This document shows, piece by piece, positions 63,045 to 64,000 of a DNA stretch of 64,000 nucleotides. Every line of letters begins with the position of its first letter. Within the stretch, counting starts at the first letter, position 1. The position numbers were made by a program, and so were the translations under genes. The notes beneath the pieces are model-generated. The model saw only the letters and a program-made list of their open reading frames with translations, searched no databases and had not been told where the DNA came from. Origin of the DNA: Polaromonas sp. AER18D-145 (lineage in GTDB: Bacteria > Pseudomonadota > Gammaproteobacteria > Burkholderiales > Burkholderiaceae_C); the NCBI RefSeq assembly GCF_002379095.1, contig NZ_NBZV01000001.1, positions 235,305 to 299,304 of the forward strand, read 5' to 3'.

Positions 63045-64000
63045 TCAGCCCCGATGCCGCGCCATGTAAAACCACTCCTGCCCCGGCTCGGCGCGCGGGT
63101 TGGGAAACACCACAAAGCCGTCGTGCGGCGCCTTCACTTCCACGCCGCTGTGGCGCATGCCGATCAGCTCGCCGGCTTTCACCGCGTCAAAACTGCGCCA
63201 CTCGCGGCTGAACTTGTCGCCCGCGTGTTCGCGGTCCGTCACATCGACCAGGCGCAGGATTTCGCGCTCGGCCGGCACCGGCGCCAGCGGCACGGATGCC
63301 ATGCCCAGCAGCGCCAGCGTTTGCAAAATCGCGTGGCGCGCCACCTGCACGCCCTGCGGGTCGTCGTGTTGTCCGCACTCCAGCGTCACGCCGTAGCCGC
63401 CGCGTGAACGCATGTACTCCGTCGTGCCCACGCCGTAGTTGGGGTTGGTCACCAGCGTCTGGGCGCGGGCCGAGCCTGCAGGTACCGGTGCTGCCGCACG
63501 GCGCTGAACGCCACGTGCATAAGTGTCCAGCCAGCCTTCGACAATGCGCGCCGCGCCGGTGCACAGGGCCAGTTGCATTTCTGCTTCGGCCTGGCTGAAA
63601 GGTTCCAGCGTGCCGCTGTTGTTCTGCGGGCCGATCATCACAAACGGTGCACCGCCGGTGTGGAAGGAATGCAGGTCCAGCAACACATCGTGCGTATCCA
63701 GCAGCGGGCACAGCACATTGGCAATGCGGTCTTCAAAATCCTGCGGAATCGCACTCGGCGCCATGTTGCGGTTCAGGTTGCGGTCGCCGGTGCGCTGCTT
63801 GAGCTGGTAAGCCAGCGGGTTGGTGACGGGCACAAAGGTGACCGTGCCGCGTTCGATGCTGAGCTGCCCGTTGTCGATGTCCTGCAGCAGTTGCGTGATG
63901 GCCTTGGCGCCGCAGACTTCATCGCCGTGGACGGCGCCCAGCACCAGCAACTTCGGGCCGGGGGCGAGGCCATGGAAGCTGTGAGTGGGGAGGTGGGTGG
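63045..64000 (-). CDS. Succinylglutamate desuccinylase/aspartoacylase family protein (5' partial)
   Basis: The reading frame stays open to the window edge, so the start is outside. The visible 318 residues include THSFHGLAPGPK, then LLVLGAVHGDEVCG with the zinc ligands H-x2-E, RNLNRNM with substrate-binding arginines, LLDLHSFHTGG with the third zinc histidine, and a C-terminal beta domain (GVEVKAPHDGFVVFPNP). Such enzymes are zinc carboxypeptidase-like deacylases of N-acyl amino acids. It is convergent with the catabolic operon. Substrate unknown. Confidence 0.87.
   Translation of the reverse strand, partial: THLPTHSFHGLAPGPKLLVLGAVHGDEVCGAKAITQLLQDIDNGQLSIERGTVTFVPVTNPLAYQLKQRTGDRNLNRNMAPSAIPQDFEDRIANVLCPLLDTHDVLLDLHSFHTGGAPFVMIGPQNNSGTLEPFSQAEAEMQLALCTGAARIVEGWLDTYARGVQRRAAAPVPAGSARAQTLVTNPNYGVGTTEYMRSRGGYGVTLECGQHDDPQGVQVARHAILQTLALLGMASVPLAPVPAEREILRLVDVTDREHAGDKFSREWRSFDAVKAGELIGMRHSGVEVKAPHDGFVVFPNPRAEPGQEWFYMARHRG

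Overview
The window comes from a GC-rich betaproteobacterium of the order Burkholderiales, most likely a Comamonadaceae member of the Polaromonas/Rhodoferax/Variovorax type. This is inferred from the gene content (cvpA-purF-metZ-gltX synteny, several orphan Bug-type tricarboxylate receptors, aconitase-like and MmgE/PrpD catabolic genes) and from two dispersed repeat families that occur here in both intergenic and coding positions. No plasmid, phage, transposase, integrase, rRNA or CRISPR array was seen.

Layout. 0-8.2 kb is a housekeeping block: a glycine-zipper envelope protein and a Spx/ArsC-like reductase on the minus strand, then folC, a SPOR-domain protein, cvpA, purF, metZ and gltX on the plus strand. 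A strong promoter inside the end of gltX drives tRNA-Ala(GGC), tRNA-Glu(TTC) and tRNA-Asp(GTC), closed by a clear terminator. 8.7-15.4 kb holds a DeoR regulator divergent from a compact operon: HAD phosphatase, UgpC/A/E/B-like sugar-phosphate-type ABC importer and a cytoplasmic metallophosphodiesterase, so probably uptake and hydrolysis of a phosphodiester. 15.4-25.3 kb has small conserved proteins, a DMT exporter, DNA-alkylation repair (Ada-AlkA fusion, Ogt, AlkC-like), phosphomannomutase and LPS core genes waaC-waaA. 25.3-28.8 kb is a poorly coding stretch around an unusual 824-residue DUF4238/SEC-C protein, ending in a decayed tolC paralogue. 28.8-36 kb is a catabolic block: LysR/RidA, then LysR/Rieske oxygenase/TauD-like dioxygenase/Bug receptor/ferredoxin reductase and an SDR remnant. 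36-44.6 kb is a TetR-controlled RND efflux operon with pcm, rhodanese and tolC, then ydcF. msrA follows.

45.5-62.9 kb is one long plus-strand catabolic operon headed by a GntR regulator with a near-perfect operator: Liv-type ABC importer, Bug receptor, LeuC/LeuD-like hydro-lyase, MmgE/PrpD, second Bug receptor, HyuB/HyuA, an isochorismatase-fold protein lacking the usual cysteine, an FAD dehydrogenase and an isocitrate-lyase-family C-C lyase. Nearly all junctions overlap by 4-8 bases. The enzyme set fits ring or amide opening followed by desaturation, hydration and retro-aldol cleavage of a branched dicarboxylate; the substrate is not known.

The most unusual signal is that both repeat families sit in frame inside real proteins (Ogt, Ada-AlkA, WaaC, WaaA, phosphomannomutase), adding 17 to 50 residues at surface or linker positions, in a manner like the Rickettsia palindromic elements. 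One copy supplies the entire C-terminal tail of Ada-AlkA.
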